From positions 206,900 to 270,899 of the forward strand of contig NZ_FOPM01000003.1 of NCBI RefSeq assembly GCF_900113485.1: a DNA stretch of 64,000 bases, in the 5' to 3' direction. This stretch comes from Methylobacterium gossipiicola (GTDB lineage: Bacteria > Pseudomonadota > Alphaproteobacteria > Rhizobiales > Beijerinckiaceae). The position numbers and the translations under genes were made by a program. The notes under the pieces are model-generated. The model did not search any database. It was not told the DNA's origin and worked only from the letters and a program-made list of their open reading frames with translations. Below are positions 40,632 to 47,721 of the stretch, one piece after another; the first letter of the stretch is position 1, and each line of letters begins with the position of its first letter.

Positions 40632-41942
40632 ATGAGGCGCTTCTTCGCGTCGCTGTTCGGGCAGGTCGTGGCCGCCCTCGTGCTCGGTGTCGTCATCGGC
40701 ATCGCCAAGCCCGATCTCGCCGTGGCCCTGAAGCCGCTGGGCGATGGCTTCATCAAGCTCATCAAGATGGCGATCGCCCCCCTGGTGTTCGGTGTCGTCG
40801 TGCACGGCATCGTCGGCGCCGGGGACCTGCGCAAGGTCGGCCGCGTCGGGCTCAAATCCCTCATCTACTTCGAGGCGGTCACCACCATCGCCCTCGTGCT
40901 CGGCATCGTCCTCGCCTACGTGTTCGAGCCGGGGCGCGGCATGAACGTCGACCCGACTACCCTCGATGCCAAGGCGCTGGCCGGCTACACCGACCGGGTC
41001 GGGCAGGTGACCGGCACCGTCGATTTCCTCATGAAGCTCATCCCCACCACGGTGGTGGATGCCTTCGCCAAGGGCGACATCCTCCAGGTTCTCATCATCG
41101 CCATCCTGTTCGGCTCCGGCCTCGCCCTGCTCGGCGAGTCCGGCAAGCCCCTGGCCGAGAGCATCGAGCGCATCACCAACGTGCTGTTCAAGGTGATCGG
41201 CTTCATCGTGCGCCTCGCGCCGCTCGGCGTCCTCGGGGCCGTGGCCTTCACGGTGGGCAAGTACGGCGTCGGCTCCCTGAAGCAGCTCGGCGTCCTCGTG
41301 GTGCTGTTCTATGCCGGTGTCGCGTTCTTCGTGTTCGTGGTCCTCGGCGCCATCCTGAAGGCGGCGGGATTCAGCCTGCTCAAGCTCCTCGCCTACCTGC
41401 GCGAGGAACTCCTCGTCGTGGCCGGCACCGCCTCGTCGGACAGCGTGCTGCCGCAGGTGATGCGCAAGTTGGAGCGCCTCGGCATCAAGGATTCGACGGT
41501 GGGCCTCGTGATCCCCACGGGCTACTCGTTCAACCTCGATGCCTTCTCGCTCTACCTGACTCTCGCCACCGTGTTCATCGCGCAGGCCACGAACACCGAC
41601 CTGTCCTTCGGCCACCTGCTCCTCATCCTCGGCATCGCGCTCCTCACCTCGAAGGGCGCCCACGGGATTCCGGGCTCGGCCATCGTGGTGCTGGCCGCCA
41701 CCCTCTCGGCGGTGCCGGACATCCCGGTGATCGGCCTCGTGCTGGTCCTGTCCATCGATTGGTTCGTCGGCATCGCCCGGGCGCTGGGCAACCTCATCGG
41801 CAATTGCGTGGCCACCGTGGTGATCGCCGCCTGGGAGGGCGACATCGACCGGGCGCAGGCGCACCGGGTCCTCGACGGCGACGTCGCCGTCGACACCAAG
41901 ACGGCCCTCGACGCCCCCATCGTGACCGCCAAGCCCGCCTGA
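40632..41942 (+). CDS. dctA: Dicarboxylate/amino acid:cation symporter (DctA/DAACS family)
   Basis: A 436-residue inner-membrane carrier with about eight helices and two re-entrant loops. Typical features are FIKLIKMAIAPLVFGVVVHG, the serine-rich hairpin GTASSDSVLP, and the substrate/cation region VIPTGYSFNLDAFSLYLTLA with ALLTSKGAHGIPGSA. Family members take up C4-dicarboxylates or orotate-like compounds with H+ or Na+. Start ATG 40632 follows GGGAGG; the longer frame from 40479 is not protein-like. As the first gene before allE and allA it might import an organic acid or ureide intermediate (inference). Confidence 0.88.
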   Translation: MRRFFASLFGQVVAALVLGVVIGIAKPDLAVALKPLGDGFIKLIKMAIAPLVFGVVVHGIVGAGDLRKVGRVGLKSLIYFEAVTTIALVLGIVLAYVFEPGRGMNVDPTTLDAKALAGYTDRVGQVTGTVDFLMKLIPTTVVDAFAKGDILQVLIIAILFGSGLALLGESGKPLAESIERITNVLFKVIGFIVRLAPLGVLGAVAFTVGKYGVGSLKQLGVLVVLFYAGVAFFVFVVLGAILKAAGFSLLKLLAYLREELLVVAGTASSDSVLPQVMRKLERLGIKDSTVGLVIPTGYSFNLDAFSLYLTLATVFIAQATNTDLSFGHLLLILGIALLTSKGAHGIPGSAIVVLAATLSAVPDIPVIGLVLVLSIDWFVGIARALGNLIGNCVATVVIAAWEGDIDRAQAHRVLDGDVAVDTKTALDAPIVTAKPA

Positions 41943-41961
41943 CACGAAGGAAAAGACGGCC

Positions 41962-42798
41962 ATGAGCACTTCGTCCTACAACCCGCCCTGCGGCGGCCTT
42001 CCGCCCCAGACGGCCCTGATGACCGGCCGGGCGGTGTTCACGGAGGCCTACGCGGTCATCCCCCGGGGGGTGATGAGCGACATCGTCACGAGCGTGCTGC
42101 CGTTCTGGGAGGGCACGCGGGCCTGGATGCTGTCGCGCCCGCTCTCGGGCTTCTCCGAGACCTTCGCGCAGTCCCTCATGGAGGTGGCCCCCGGCGGCGG
42201 CAGCGACCGGCCGGAGCCCGAGGCGCAGGCCGAGGGCGTGCTGTTCGTGGTCGAGGGGACGCCCACCCTGACCCTGGAGGGCCGGGCGCATCCCCTGCGG
42301 CCGGGCTCCTACGCCTATCTCGCGCCGGGCGCCGCCTGGACCTTCCGCAACACCGGCGGTGAGCCGGCCCGCTTCCACTGGATCCGCAAAGCCTACGAAC
42401 GGGTGCCGGGGATCGACGCGCCGGACTCCTTCCTCGCCCACGAAGCCGACATCGCCCCCGCCGCCATGCCGGGCACGGACGGGGCCTGGGCCACCACGCG
42501 GTTCGTCGCGAGCGACGACGTGCGCCACGACATGCACGTGAACATCGTCACGTTCCGGCCGGGCGGCTCGATCCCCTTCGAGGAGACCCACGTGATGGAG
42601 CACGGCCTGTTCGTCCTCGAAGGCAAGGCGGTCTATCGGCTGAACCGCGACTGGGTCGAGGTCGAGGCCGGCGACTTCATGTGGCTGCGCGCCTTCTGCC
42701 CGCAGGCCTGCTACGCCGGCGGCCCCGGCCCGTTCCGCTACCTGCTCTACAAGGACGTGAACCGCCACGCCGGCCTCACGCTCCGGAACGCCCGGTGA
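41962..42798 (+). CDS. allE: (S)-ureidoglycine aminohydrolase
   Basis: Purine-ring catabolism: (S)-ureidoglycine to (S)-ureidoglycolate plus ammonia, Mn2+ dependent, bicupin. The 278-residue protein has both cupin barrels. The first contains EGVLFVVEGTPTLTLEG. The second contains FEETHVMEHGLFVLEGKAVY, with the Glu/His/His metal ligands, and AGDFMWLRAFCPQACYAGG. PPCGGLPPQTALMTGRAVF at the N-terminus is typical of AllE. Starts 19 nt after dctA and overlaps allA (GTGA). Confidence 0.92.
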   Translation: MSTSSYNPPCGGLPPQTALMTGRAVFTEAYAVIPRGVMSDIVTSVLPFWEGTRAWMLSRPLSGFSETFAQSLMEVAPGGGSDRPEPEAQAEGVLFVVEGTPTLTLEGRAHPLRPGSYAYLAPGAAWTFRNTGGEPARFHWIRKAYERVPGIDAPDSFLAHEADIAPAAMPGTDGAWATTRFVASDDVRHDMHVNIVTFRPGGSIPFEETHVMEHGLFVLEGKAVYRLNRDWVEVEAGDFMWLRAFCPQACYAGGPGPFRYLLYKDVNRHAGLTLRNAR

Positions 42799-43295
42799 GC
42801 GACCGCACCGTCATCGCCGAACCCCTGACGGCCGAGGCGTTCGCGCCCTTCGGCCGGGTCATCGACCGCGCGCAGGGGGCGCCCCGGCCCATGAACGCCG
42901 GCAAGGCCCGCCGCTTCCACGATCTCGCGGCCATCGCGGTGGCGGGGGAGGGGGCCGAAGTCGTCGTCGGCCTCGTCGAGGCCGAGCCCTATCCCGTGCC
43001 CCTCGTGGTCGGCCTCGTGGAGCGCCATCCCCTGGGCGCCCAGGCCTTCGTGCCCCTGAACGCCGCGCCGTTCCTCGTGGTGGTCTGCCCCGACGCGGAC
43101 GGCCGCCCCGGTCGCCCCCGCGCCTTCGTCACGGCCCCGGGCCAGGGCGTCTGCTACGCCGCCAACACCTGGCACGGCGTGCTGACCCCGTTCGGCGCCC
43201 CCCAGGATTTCGTGGTGATCGATCGCGGCGGACCGGGCGTGAACCTCGAGGAGCACACCTTCCCGGAAGCCTGGACGATCCGGCTCCCGGCCTAG
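42795..43295 (+). CDS. allA: Ureidoglycolate lyase
   Basis: Splits (S)-ureidoglycolate to glyoxylate and urea, directly downstream of the AllE reaction. The 166-residue cupin-like protein shows AFAPFGRVID near the start, LVERHPLGAQAFVPLN (conserved His and Gln) and CYAANTWHGVLTP. GTG start at 42795 overlaps the allE stop. The stop TAG at 43293-43295 lies at the edge of family A repeat copy 3. The upstream part of the ureide pathway (allantoinase, allantoicase) is not in the window. Confidence 0.92.
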   Translation: MSDRTVIAEPLTAEAFAPFGRVIDRAQGAPRPMNAGKARRFHDLAAIAVAGEGAEVVVGLVEAEPYPVPLVVGLVERHPLGAQAFVPLNAAPFLVVVCPDADGRPGRPRAFVTAPGQGVCYAANTWHGVLTPFGAPQDFVVIDRGGPGVNLEEHTFPEAWTIRLPA

Positions 43296-43397
43296 GGCTG
43301 TGACGCAATCACTTCGTTCCTGCGCCGGAGCACGAGGCTTTTGTTTTGGCATCAATTTTCCCGGACACGGCTGAAGCCGCCGTCTGGATCGATGCAC
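43294..43397 (+). repeat. Family A 104-bp interspersed repeat, copy 3
   Basis: Direct copy with about four differences from copy 1 (AGGGCTGTGACG at its start). Its first two bases are the last two of the allA TAG stop. Both internal stem-loops are conserved. Confidence 0.9.
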
Positions 43398-43661
43398 TCG
43401 GGCTGAAGCCGCCCGCGACCGTGCCGGCAGCAAGCGCCGGATGGATCGAAGGTTAGAGTGCCTCACAAAACTCCCGCCCCGGGACGGTTCTCGCCCCGAA
43501 GACGACGGTGCGGCGGGAGTTTTGTGAGAGACACTTAGTCCGCAGGGCAATCCAGCAAGAGGCGTAGAAGCGTCCCGTTTGTCAATCTTGGCCCCCTGGG
43601 AGCGAGGCGATAGTCTGCGCGGGCTCAGATTCGATCGACGAAAGTCCGGCCGCCGCGACGC
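43296..43661. other. Repeat-rich intergenic region upstream of the SWIM operon
   Basis: About 366 nt without a gene, containing family A copy 3 and family B copy 2 in succession. The 126 nt between the family B copy and the SWIM gene start presumably hold the promoter of the five-gene operon; no clear promoter hexamers were assigned. Confidence 0.6.
43457..43535. repeat. Family B palindromic repeat, copy 2 (most complete)
   Basis: CTCACAAAACTCCCGCC (43462-43478) and its exact reverse complement GGCGGGAGTTTTGTGAG (43512-43528) flank a 33-nt centre containing GGTTCTCGCCCCG. Weaker pairing continues outward. A perfect 17-bp arm makes this a long, stable stem-loop. Related copies are at 541-599 and 53708-53783. 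Confidence 0.75.
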
Positions 43662-45038
43662 ATGACGCTGACCACCGCTCAGATCCTCGATCTGGCCCCC
43701 GATGCGGCGAGCCGCAAGGCGGGCCAGACCCAGGCGAAGCCGGCCCAATGGAGCGGCCTCGGCCGGGCCGGGACGGTGATCTGGGGCGAGATCCAGGGCA
43801 GCGGCGCCAGCCCGTACCGCACCGTGGCGGATCTCGCCGGGCCGGCCTCGAAATGCACCTGCCCGAGCCGCAAGTTTCCCTGCAAGCACGCCCTTGGGCT
43901 GATGCTGGTGGAGGCCGCCGCCCCCATCGCGGTGGGCACGCCGCCCGATTGGGTCGAGGCCTGGGTCCGGGGCCGTGAGACGCGCGCCGCGTCGGCCGAG
44001 GCGCGCGCGCCGGGCAAACCCGTGGACGAGGCCGCGCAGGCCAAGCGCCGGCAGGTCCGGGACGACCGTGTCGCGGCGGCGCTGGAGGAACTCGACCTCT
44101 GGCTGCGCGACCTCATGCGGCGCGGGCTGGCGAGCGCCCGGGCCGAGCCCTACGCCTTCTGGGACCGGATGGCCGGGCGCCTCGTGGACGGGCAGGTGCC
44201 GGGCCTCGCCCGCCGGGTCCGGGCGCTGCCGGGCCTCGCCGCCACGGCCGCCCAGCCCGGTGCGCCCCGGCCGGACGCGGCCCTGGGGCTGGCCCTCGGG
44301 CGGCTCGCCCTGCTGCTGGCCGCCGCGCGCCGCCGCGAGGCCCTCGATCCCGAACAGGCCGCCGGCGTCGGCGCGGCGCTCGGCCTCCCCGTCACCGCCG
44401 AGGCGATGGCGGCCCGGCCGGACCGGGCCGACACCTGGGCGGTCCTCGCCCACGGCGTCGAGGCGGAGGGTGGGCTCACCGCCCGTTCGGTCTGGCTCGC
44501 CGGCCGTGCCTCCGGAGCCCTGGCGCAGGTGATCGATTACGGCGCGGCCGGTTCGCCCCTGCCGCCGGTCCCCGTCGCGGGGCAGGATTTCCACGGCGCC
44601 CTGGCGTTCCACCCGGGCGATCCGCCCCTGCGCGCCCTGTTCCGCGAGGGTCGGGCCGAGGCCGCCGCCGCCCCGGTGCTGCCGGGGGGCGGAACCGTCG
44701 CGGCGGCGCGGGACGCGTTCGCGGCGGTTCTCGCCCGCGCACCCTGGACCGAGAGCTGGCCGGTCTGCCTCGCGGGCGTGCGGCTCGGGCGCCTCGCGGC
44801 GCGGGCGGGCGTCGCGGAGACCACCCCGGCCTTCGCGGTGGGCGACGCGACCGGCTGCCTCGCCCTGCGGGCCGATCCGCGCCTGCCCGGCCTGCTCGCC
44901 GTCGCGGGGGGGCGCGTCGTCGACCTGTTCGGGCTCTATGACGGCCACGGTCTCGTGCCCCTCGCCGTCTTCGCCGAGGGCCGGGTCTTCGCGGTGCCGG
45001 CGCAGGAACCGCTGCCGATCCTCATGCGGGTGGCCTGA
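43662..45038 (+). CDS. SWIM zinc-finger protein, first gene of a five-gene operon
   Basis: A 458-residue protein with a SWIM motif CxCx(n)CxH at residues 65-76 (Cys65, Cys67, Cys74, His76 in CTCPSRKFPCKH). SWIM fingers bind DNA or protein partners. The rest is Ala/Arg/Leu-rich and predicted helical to about residue 270; the last 150 residues have more beta character (VVDLFGLYDGHGLVPLAVF). No catalytic motif is visible. The stop TGA shares its last base with the ATG of the next gene (TGATG), so translation is coupled. Function unknown; a substrate- or nucleic-acid-recognising role in the operon's complex is a guess. Confidence 0.85.
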   Translation: MTLTTAQILDLAPDAASRKAGQTQAKPAQWSGLGRAGTVIWGEIQGSGASPYRTVADLAGPASKCTCPSRKFPCKHALGLMLVEAAAPIAVGTPPDWVEAWVRGRETRAASAEARAPGKPVDEAAQAKRRQVRDDRVAAALEELDLWLRDLMRRGLASARAEPYAFWDRMAGRLVDGQVPGLARRVRALPGLAATAAQPGAPRPDAALGLALGRLALLLAAARRREALDPEQAAGVGAALGLPVTAEAMAARPDRADTWAVLAHGVEAEGGLTARSVWLAGRASGALAQVIDYGAAGSPLPPVPVAGQDFHGALAFHPGDPPLRALFREGRAEAAAAPVLPGGGTVAAARDAFAAVLARAPWTESWPVCLAGVRLGRLAARAGVAETTPAFAVGDATGCLALRADPRLPGLLAVAGGRVVDLFGLYDGHGLVPLAVFAEGRVFAVPAQEPLPILMRVA

Positions 45039-46618
45039 TGCCGGAGCCCGTGATGCCGCCGGCCGGCGACGGCTGGGAGCCGGCCCTCGCCGCCGCCCTG
45101 CTCGGGGCCGAGCGTGCGCCGCCCGCCGCCGATCCCCTGTCCGTTTCCTTGGCCGTTTCCTTGGCCGGGGCCGATCCGGGCGGTGCCCTCCTGGCACGCC
45201 TCGCCGCCCACGCCACCCTGCACCGCGCCGGGGCGGGGCTCGGGCCGGAGGCGCTGATCCCGGCCGAGCCCCGTGCGCGCATCGGCCTCGAATGCCCGCC
45301 CGCCGCCGCGACCCGGCTCCACGGTCTCCTCGCCGATGGCCCCTCCGCCGCCGCGCGGCTGGCGGAGTGGTGCACGCTCGCCGCCGCGCGGGGGATGCGC
45401 GCCCCCGATTGGCTGCTCCCGGCCCTTGCCGCCCGGCGCGACACCTTGGCCGACGCCATCGACGGGATTGCCGCCCCGGAACTCGCCTGGCTCGGCCGCG
45501 CCCGCGGCGATTCCGGTGAGGGCGCCGAACAACCCGCCGACTGGACGGACGGGACGGTGGCCGAGCGCCGCGCCGCCTTCACGGCCTGGCGCGCCCGCGA
45601 TCCGGAGGCCGCCCGCCTCGCCCTGGAGCCGGTTTTCCGCAAGGAGAAGGCGGATCTGCGCGAGGCCCTGGTCGGCGCCCTTGAGACGGGCCTGTCGGAG
45701 GCCGACGAGCCCTTCCTCGAAGCCTGCCTCGACGACCGGGGCGGCGGCGTGCGGATGGCGGCCCAGCGCCTGCTGCCGCACCTGCCCGCCGCGCGCTATG
45801 CCGCCCGCATGGCCCGGCGCGCGCGGGCGGCCCTCGCCATCGAGAGCCGCGGCGGCTTCCCCGAGGGCACGACGCACAGCCTCGTGGTCACCCTGCCGGA
45901 GGCGAGCCCCGATCTCGCCCGCGACGGCGTGACGGCCGACGCCTGGCAGAACTGGAGCGGGGGCGCCCGCGCGACCCTCCTGCGCGCCATCCTGGAATGC
46001 GCGCCGCCCTCCGCCTTTTGCGATCATCCCCCGGAGCTGTGGATCGGGCTGGCCCTGCAGAACGACTGGGCCAAGCCGATCTTGGACGGGCTCCACGCCA
46101 TGGTCCGGCGCACCCGCGATCCGGCCTGGGCGCTGGCCCTCGCGGACGTGCTGGGGCGGGCCTGTGCCGGCGACCGCGAGCGCCCCGCCAACGCACTCAT
46201 CGCGTTCTGGGCGCAGGCCCTCGCCCTGCTGCCCGAGGCCGCCTGGGAGGCGCGGGTCGGCGCGGTGATCCGCGCCCGTCGGTTCGAGGTGCTGCCGGAC
46301 CTCCTGGCGCACGGACCGGACCGCTTCTCCGAGGGGTTCAGTGCCGCGCTCCTCGACGGGCTCGCCGTCGCCTGCCGGGGTTCCGGAGATCTGCGGCAGA
46401 GCCTCGGCAAGGGCGGGGTCATCGGCGGCCTCGGCGAACGGCTGTGGTCGGGCGCGGACGCGGCGGCCTCGGCCGCCGCCCTCGTGGCGCGGCTGCCGGA
46501 GGAGGGGGGCGGGCGCCTGCGCGAGCACCTGATGGACCTCGCCGCGACGCTGGCCCTGCGCGCCGCCATGCGGCGGGATTTCGAACCGGACACCGAACGG
46601 GAGGGCGCCCGAGGATGA
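45038..46618 (+). CDS. DUF5691 family alpha-helical protein
   Basis: A 526-residue protein, predicted all-helical with HEAT-like repetition (for example FRKEKADLREALVGALE then FLEACLDDRGGGVRMAAQRL). It matches my recollection of DUF5691 proteins, which accompany SWIM and MoxR-type genes. It starts EPVMPPAGDGWEPALAAALLG. No enzyme motif, signal or membrane segment, so a cytoplasmic scaffold or adaptor is likely. Coupled on both sides: TGATG with the SWIM gene, ATGA with the ATPase gene. Confidence 0.75.
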   Translation: MPEPVMPPAGDGWEPALAAALLGAERAPPAADPLSVSLAVSLAGADPGGALLARLAAHATLHRAGAGLGPEALIPAEPRARIGLECPPAAATRLHGLLADGPSAAARLAEWCTLAAARGMRAPDWLLPALAARRDTLADAIDGIAAPELAWLGRARGDSGEGAEQPADWTDGTVAERRAAFTAWRARDPEAARLALEPVFRKEKADLREALVGALETGLSEADEPFLEACLDDRGGGVRMAAQRLLPHLPAARYAARMARRARAALAIESRGGFPEGTTHSLVVTLPEASPDLARDGVTADAWQNWSGGARATLLRAILECAPPSAFCDHPPELWIGLALQNDWAKPILDGLHAMVRRTRDPAWALALADVLGRACAGDRERPANALIAFWAQALALLPEAAWEARVGAVIRARRFEVLPDLLAHGPDRFSEGFSAALLDGLAVACRGSGDLRQSLGKGGVIGGLGERLWSGADAAASAAALVARLPEEGGGRLREHLMDLAATLALRAAMRRDFEPDTEREGARG

Positions 46619-47715
46619 CGTCGAGCAACACCGTGAGCACCGCGAAACTGCGCGAGGCCGCCGAGGATGCCTATGCGGAGGAAATCGCGGCCCTGATCGC
46701 CTCCGACGACCGGCCGCGCCCGCCGAACTGGCGGATGTCGCCCCGGGCGGTGGTGACCTACCTCATGGGCGGCACCCTCCCATCCGGCTTCGCCGTCACG
46801 CCGAAATACATCGGCGACCGCCGCCTGATGGAGGTCGCGGTGGCGACGCTCGCCACCGACCGGGCCTTGCTGCTGCTCGGCGTGCCCGGCACCGCCAAGA
46901 GCTGGGTGAGCGAGCACCTCGCCGCCGCCATCTGCGGCACCTCCCGCCTCATCGTGCAGGGCACCGCCGGCACGAGCGAGGAGGCGATCCGCTACGGCTG
47001 GAACTACGCCCTGCTCCTGGCCAAGGGGCCGAGCCGCGCCGCCGTGGTCGGCTCGCCGATCCTGCGCGCCATGGAGGCGGGCCGCATCGCCCGCGTCGAG
47101 GAACTCACCCGCATCCCCTCCGAGACGCAGGACAGTTTCATCACGGTCCTGTCGGAGAAGACCCTGCCGATCCCGGAACTCGACGCGGAGGTGTCGGCGG
47201 CCAAGGGCTTCAACCTCATCGCCACGGCCAACAACCGGGACCGGGGCGTTAACGAGCTGTCGAGCGCCCTCAAGCGCCGCTTCAACACCGTGGTGCTGCC
47301 GCCCCCCGCCACCGTCGAGGCCGAGATCGCCATCGTGGAGAGCCGGGTCGCCGCGCTGGGCCGCGCCTTCGAGATCCCGGCCGAGCCGCCGGGCGCCGAC
47401 GAGATCCGCCGCGTGGTCACGATCTTCCGCGAATTGCGTGAGGGCGTCACCCTCGACGGCAAGAGCAAGGTGAAGCAGCCCTCCGGCACGCTCTCGACGG
47501 CCGAGGCGATCAGCGTGGTCGGCGGCGGGCTGGCGCTGGCCGCCCATTTCGGCGACGGCCGCCTCTCGGCCCGCGATCTCGTCTCGGGCCTCGGTGGCGC
47601 CGTGGTGAAGGACCCGGTGCAGGACGCCATCGTGTGGCGCGAGTATCTGGAAACGGTGGTCAAGGAGCGGGACGGCTGGAAGGATTTCTACAAAGCCGCC
47701 CGCGCGAGCGCCTGA
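46615..47715 (+). CDS. MoxR-type AAA+ ATPase
   Basis: A 366-residue AAA+ protein. Walker A is GVPGTAKSW (residues 89-97, Lys95-Ser96). The Walker-B position reads ARVEELTRIP, Glu-Glu instead of the usual Asp-Glu. Sensor 1 is in LIATANNRDRGVNELS and the Arg-finger region is SSALKRRFN. MoxR ATPases act with vWA proteins as chaperones or remodelling machines, for example inserting metals or assembling complexes; the vWA partner is the last gene of this operon. Start ATG 46615 (ATGA overlap) rather than the longer open frame from 45997, which is a shadow of DUF5691. Seven nucleotides separate it from DUF5682. Confidence 0.9.
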   Translation: MTSSNTVSTAKLREAAEDAYAEEIAALIASDDRPRPPNWRMSPRAVVTYLMGGTLPSGFAVTPKYIGDRRLMEVAVATLATDRALLLLGVPGTAKSWVSEHLAAAICGTSRLIVQGTAGTSEEAIRYGWNYALLLAKGPSRAAVVGSPILRAMEAGRIARVEELTRIPSETQDSFITVLSEKTLPIPELDAEVSAAKGFNLIATANNRDRGVNELSSALKRRFNTVVLPPPATVEAEIAIVESRVAALGRAFEIPAEPPGADEIRRVVTIFRELREGVTLDGKSKVKQPSGTLSTAEAISVVGGGLALAAHFGDGRLSARDLVSGLGGAVVKDPVQDAIVWREYLETVVKERDGWKDFYKAARASA

Positions 47716-47721
47716 GGCGCC

